Assembly (NCBI RefSeq): GCF_014641075.1
Contig: NZ_BMHP01000002.1
Coordinates: 124,001 to 188,000, forward strand
Length of the DNA stretch: 64,000 nt
From: Paenibacillus nasutitermitis
GTDB taxonomy: Bacteria; Bacillota; Bacilli; Paenibacillales; Paenibacillaceae
Direction of reading: 5' to 3'
Under the pieces are notes generated by a model that had not been told where the DNA came from, did not search any database, and saw only the letters and a program-made list of their open reading frames with translations. Position numbers and translations under genes: made by a program. Positions 61,688 through 64,000 of the stretch are shown one piece after another; position 1 is the stretch's first letter; the number at the start of each line of letters is the position of its first letter.

Positions 61688-63100
61688 CTAGATATAAGGC
61701 GCAATCCGCCATTTCTGCCGGATGTCGGCTTTCACGTCCCAAACTTTCCCTCTGGCAGCGGCCTCCAGCAGTGGTTCGATATATACCGCCAGTTCCCGGT
61801 ATGAAGACGTTGCAGCCATAGAAGAAGCGAGCGGCTCCAGATAGTGGGTACGCAATAATTCACGGTTCCCTTTATAATAAGCAGTCACAGCTTCAGGCTC
61901 TTCTGCAGGACGGTAGCTGAGCTGGCCGCTTTCCAGTGCGCACAGCAAAGATAACGCGAACACGGCTTTCGCCGCTGCTGGGGAATGCAGCCAGCTGGGA
62001 AGCGTGCGGTATTCAAAGCCGCCATGCGGCTGCATTCGAAAATCGCCAAGGAACCCGTAGCGAGGGCGCCTGGCATGCTCCGCAGACGACTCCACCATGG
62101 CAAGCGGCATTGCCATATAGCTGTCAAGCTGGCGCAGCAGCCGGCCGCTGAGAAGCACGCCGCTCAGATGAATATGCCCGCCCAGTGCGAAGCCCCTCAC
62201 GGGCATGCCGCCTGCGCTCCAGCGCAGCGAAGAATCGGTGATCCGCAGCGCAGCCTGGCCCAGCAGGCGGCGCAAGTTTGCCGCCAGCCCGATTACCGTC
62301 GAAGCTGGTTCGGGCCGCAGCTCCGCGACGGGATAACGGATGCGGCCCCCGATAATAACAGCGTCGCAACCCGCTCCCCAGCCGCCTTCCAGATAACGGG
62401 CGGCCGAAACGACTTTGCCGCTGGGACCGAGCAGAAGAAATTCAGGATCTGCTCCCAGCAGGATGCGCCCGCGGCGGGCATCTCTGTTCATCGCCGCATC
62501 CCTTGCGATTGCTGACGCGAAGCTCTGGATGGCTTCTTTCCAAGGCGACAGGCCCACCTCTTGTTGCTGCGGCAGAGTCACGCTCACAACTTCACAACGT
62601 CCGGCATCTTGGGCATGCAGCGTAACAAGTCCCATATCCAGGCCAAGAGCGTACAGCGCCTTGGCGGCAAGACGCGTAAGCGGGCGGTAAAGATGATGGG
62701 AATATGCAATTTTTTGAGTATACGGCTCCGAATTCGATATCTTGAGCACGCTGTCCGGTCTATGTCTGGTCACCGACAAAGGCTGCAAATTGAATAATGT
62801 AACTGTAAACAACCGCAGCGGCAGGGAGTTTGCCTGTTCCGCCTCTTCGCCGTCCAAAGCTGCCACAGCCACACCGGATTGCTCAAGCTTGAATCTTATC
62901 TGCTCTGGGTCTGTCAACGAGAAGGCTGACGCCCCTCCGTTTATGATTAGCGGTTCCCCCTCAAGCCGCCAGGAAGAGGGCAGCCTGGCGGCGCCGCATA
63001 CGACAACCGCATCGCCGGGAGAAGGCATGCCGTCGATCCATGCCTGCGGCTTGCAGTCCATTCGGTTACCCCCATCCCAATACCATACCGTGCCGCTCAT
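61688..63100 (-). CDS. Putative amidoligase (COOH-NH2 ligase, phiEco32-type)
   Basis: 470 aa. The C-terminal 260 residues carry glutamine-synthetase-like ligase motifs: LLGADPEFLLLGPSGKVV, YPVAELRPEPAS, GFALGGHIHLSG and MQPHGGFEYRTLPSW, giving acidic and histidine metal and ATP ligands. The N-terminal 200 residues form a separate unknown domain (YTQKIAYSHHLYRPLTRLAA, a YheC/D-like patch). Start has AAAGGAG. Lies between cotE and mutS. Family members are predicted to form amide bonds between peptides or with amines; a spore-coat role is inferred only from the neighbour. Confidence 0.75.
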   Translation of the reverse strand: MSGTVWYWDGGNRMDCKPQAWIDGMPSPGDAVVVCGAARLPSSWRLEGEPLIINGGASAFSLTDPEQIRFKLEQSGVAVAALDGEEAEQANSLPLRLFTVTLFNLQPLSVTRHRPDSVLKISNSEPYTQKIAYSHHLYRPLTRLAAKALYALGLDMGLVTLHAQDAGRCEVVSVTLPQQQEVGLSPWKEAIQSFASAIARDAAMNRDARRGRILLGADPEFLLLGPSGKVVSAARYLEGGWGAGCDAVIIGGRIRYPVAELRPEPASTVIGLAANLRRLLGQAALRITDSSLRWSAGGMPVRGFALGGHIHLSGVLLSGRLLRQLDSYMAMPLAMVESSAEHARRPRYGFLGDFRMQPHGGFEYRTLPSWLHSPAAAKAVFALSLLCALESGQLSYRPAEEPEAVTAYYKGNRELLRTHYLEPLASSMAATSSYRELAVYIEPLLEAAARGKVWDVKADIRQKWRIAPYI

Positions 63101-63179
63101 GGGTCTCTCCTTTGATCCGCCGTTCTTGCCCGCTTCAGTTTAAACCAGCCACCGCCTGCAATTATGGGCAGGGGTGGGT

Positions 63180-63203
63180 AAAAAAAAGAGGGCTCTCGCC
63201 CTC
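63180..63203 (-). terminator. Terminator of cotE
   Basis: GAGGGC-GAGA-GCCCTC followed by eight T on the minus strand. Confidence 0.93.
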
Positions 63204-63260
63204 GAATCCGGTACCTCTGCCGCATATGATACATTAATCCATGGCTGTAACCCGCGAAAA

Positions 63261-63824
63261 TTACAGCTCTTCGTCCAGCAAGTCAGGGTCCAGGTCTTCG
63301 TAATCGCCGTCCTCATCGCCATATTCCAGACCTTTGCCGTCGTGATCATCGCAGCCGCCTTGGCAGACCGCAACGCATACTTTCGTTTCGGCGACCATCT
63401 CGACTACAAATTCCCGTTCGACTCGAATAACGACACTTGAGCCGCTTGCCGATATACTCGCCTCCACGCAATTCGGTTCCTGTGTCGCTTCAGCCGTCAC
63501 TTCTTCCGTGGAAGAGCGATGCTTCGGATCCAGGTAGGAGAGCGGCACATGCTCAACATAAGACAGTGTCTCTTTGGCTACGTCGGTTTCCGAGTTTTTG
63601 TTGTAAGAATACCAGATATTGATATCGTAAGTACCGATGACCTCAATGCCGTCTCCCGAACGTACCGCCTCGTATTGATGGTTGATAATCCACGCTCCCA
63701 AAATGCTTGTGGGATGATGAGGCGGCGTAACGGTATGGGTCACTGTTGAAAACTTACGACCTTTTCCGCAGACAGCTTTCGTTATGATTTCTCTGCACTG
63801 AAGCTGTTTATCTGCTATTGCCAT
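63261..63824 (-). CDS. cotE: Outer spore coat morphogenetic protein CotE
   Basis: 187 aa from ATG 63824, behind GGAGGAGG; the longer frame is rejected. N-terminal MAIADKQLQCREIITKAVCGKGRKF, core TPPHHPTSILGAWIINHQYEA and DGIEVIGTYDINIWYSYNKNSET, and a very acidic C-terminus (EDLDPDLLDEEL), all typical of CotE. Organises outer coat assembly on the forespore. Sigma-E-type -10 box upstream. Confidence 0.95.
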   Translation of the reverse strand: MAIADKQLQCREIITKAVCGKGRKFSTVTHTVTPPHHPTSILGAWIINHQYEAVRSGDGIEVIGTYDINIWYSYNKNSETDVAKETLSYVEHVPLSYLDPKHRSSTEEVTAEATQEPNCVEASISASGSSVVIRVEREFVVEMVAETKVCVAVCQGGCDDHDGKGLEYGDEDGDYEDLDPDLLDEEL

Positions 63825-63857
63825 GTATTTAACCTCCTCCATACAATCATTCAATAA

Positions 63858-63865
63858 AGTGTATG
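63858..63865 (-). promoter_or_regulatory. Sigma-E -10 box of cotE
   Basis: CATACACT, a perfect sigma-E -10 element, 34 bp upstream of the cotE start. The -35 is less clear. B. subtilis cotE is transcribed by sigma-E. Confidence 0.6.
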
Positions 63866-63918
63866 CAGGACATAGGCATTTGTTGATTAATCTGAGATGA
63901 ACAAATATATATTGTTCT

Positions 63919-63944
63919 AAAACCCCTGATAGATCAGGGGTTTT
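63919..63944. terminator. Bidirectional terminator upstream of cotE
   Basis: AAAACCCCTGAT / ATCAGGGGTTTT, near-perfect, between cotE and the next gene outside the window. Confidence 0.88.
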
Positions 63945-64000
63945 CCCCTCTCTTCGAATACGGCAGCACATATGAGATTAGATGTTTCGCGGTCCAGGTG

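Overview
The window is a chromosomal segment of a low-to-mid GC, spore-forming member of the Bacillales, most probably Paenibacillus. Evidence: spore genes (cotE, spoVK), LexA operators of the CGAAC-N4-GTTCG type, a glnR-glnA operon with TGTNA-N7-TNACA boxes, the mutS-mutL-miaA-hfq order, and AGGAGG ribosome binding sites that often serve TTG or GTG starts. Almost every gene reads on the minus strand. The plus-strand genes are the esterase, thiN, the NlpC/P60 protein, mtnD and lexA. No tRNA, rRNA, CRISPR array, transposase or prophage gene was seen.

Layout. 1-10 kb: an unknown partial gene and a small unknown gene, a lone gltD behind a 118-bp MITE-like element, thyA-dfrA, an acyl-CoA thioesterase, and the pyruvate dehydrogenase operon pdhA-pdhB-pdhC-pdhD, with a 68-nt tandem palindromic repeat between pdhA and pdhB. 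10-18 kb: esterase, arsenate-reductase-like phosphatase with a TRIC-type channel, thiamine pyrophosphokinase, a MutS2-like ATPase without Smr domain, a gene-free 620-bp stretch that appears to encode a structured RNA of about 400 nt, a metallo-hydrolase, and two acetyltransferases. 18-26 kb: NlpC/P60 peptidase, a two-component system, an ABC-F protein with a long leader, a Ser/Thr kinase fused to a ParA/MinD-like domain, an RlmM-like methyltransferase and an orphan ABC ATPase.

26-39 kb is a DNA-repair and metabolism block: cREC protein, endonuclease IV, Fpg-like glycosylase, HAD phosphatase, Gfo/Idh oxidoreductase, the mitomycin repair pair mrfB-mrfA, RNase Z, then metH divergent from mtnD. 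39-47 kb: HAD hydrolase, a membrane protein preceded by a 40-nt tandem hairpin repeat, aldo/keto reductase, ynzC, the yneA/lexA SOS locus with six LexA-like boxes, and ynbB-glnR-glnA. 47-64 kb: hflX, spoVK, YdcF-like and DUF402 proteins, a class A PBP, then the run mutS-mutL-(RsmJ-like)-miaA-hfq, an amidoligase-like gene, and cotE.

Themes. DNA repair is heavily represented (mutS, mutL, MutS2-like, nfo, fpg, mrfAB, lexA/yneA). The most unusual material is non-coding: (i) the RNA candidate at 15.06-15.46 kb, with its own promoter, a 12-bp long-range closing stem and an intrinsic terminator; (ii) hairpin repeats at three unrelated loci (pdhB, mutS, a membrane protein) that end 2-3 nt from the Shine-Dalgarno of the next gene; (iii) intrinsic terminators placed just before the ribosome binding sites of the MutS2-like gene and the kinase. 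The most unusual protein-level cases are the amidoligase beside cotE and the kinase/MinD-like fusion. All calls were made by reading the sequence, without database searches.
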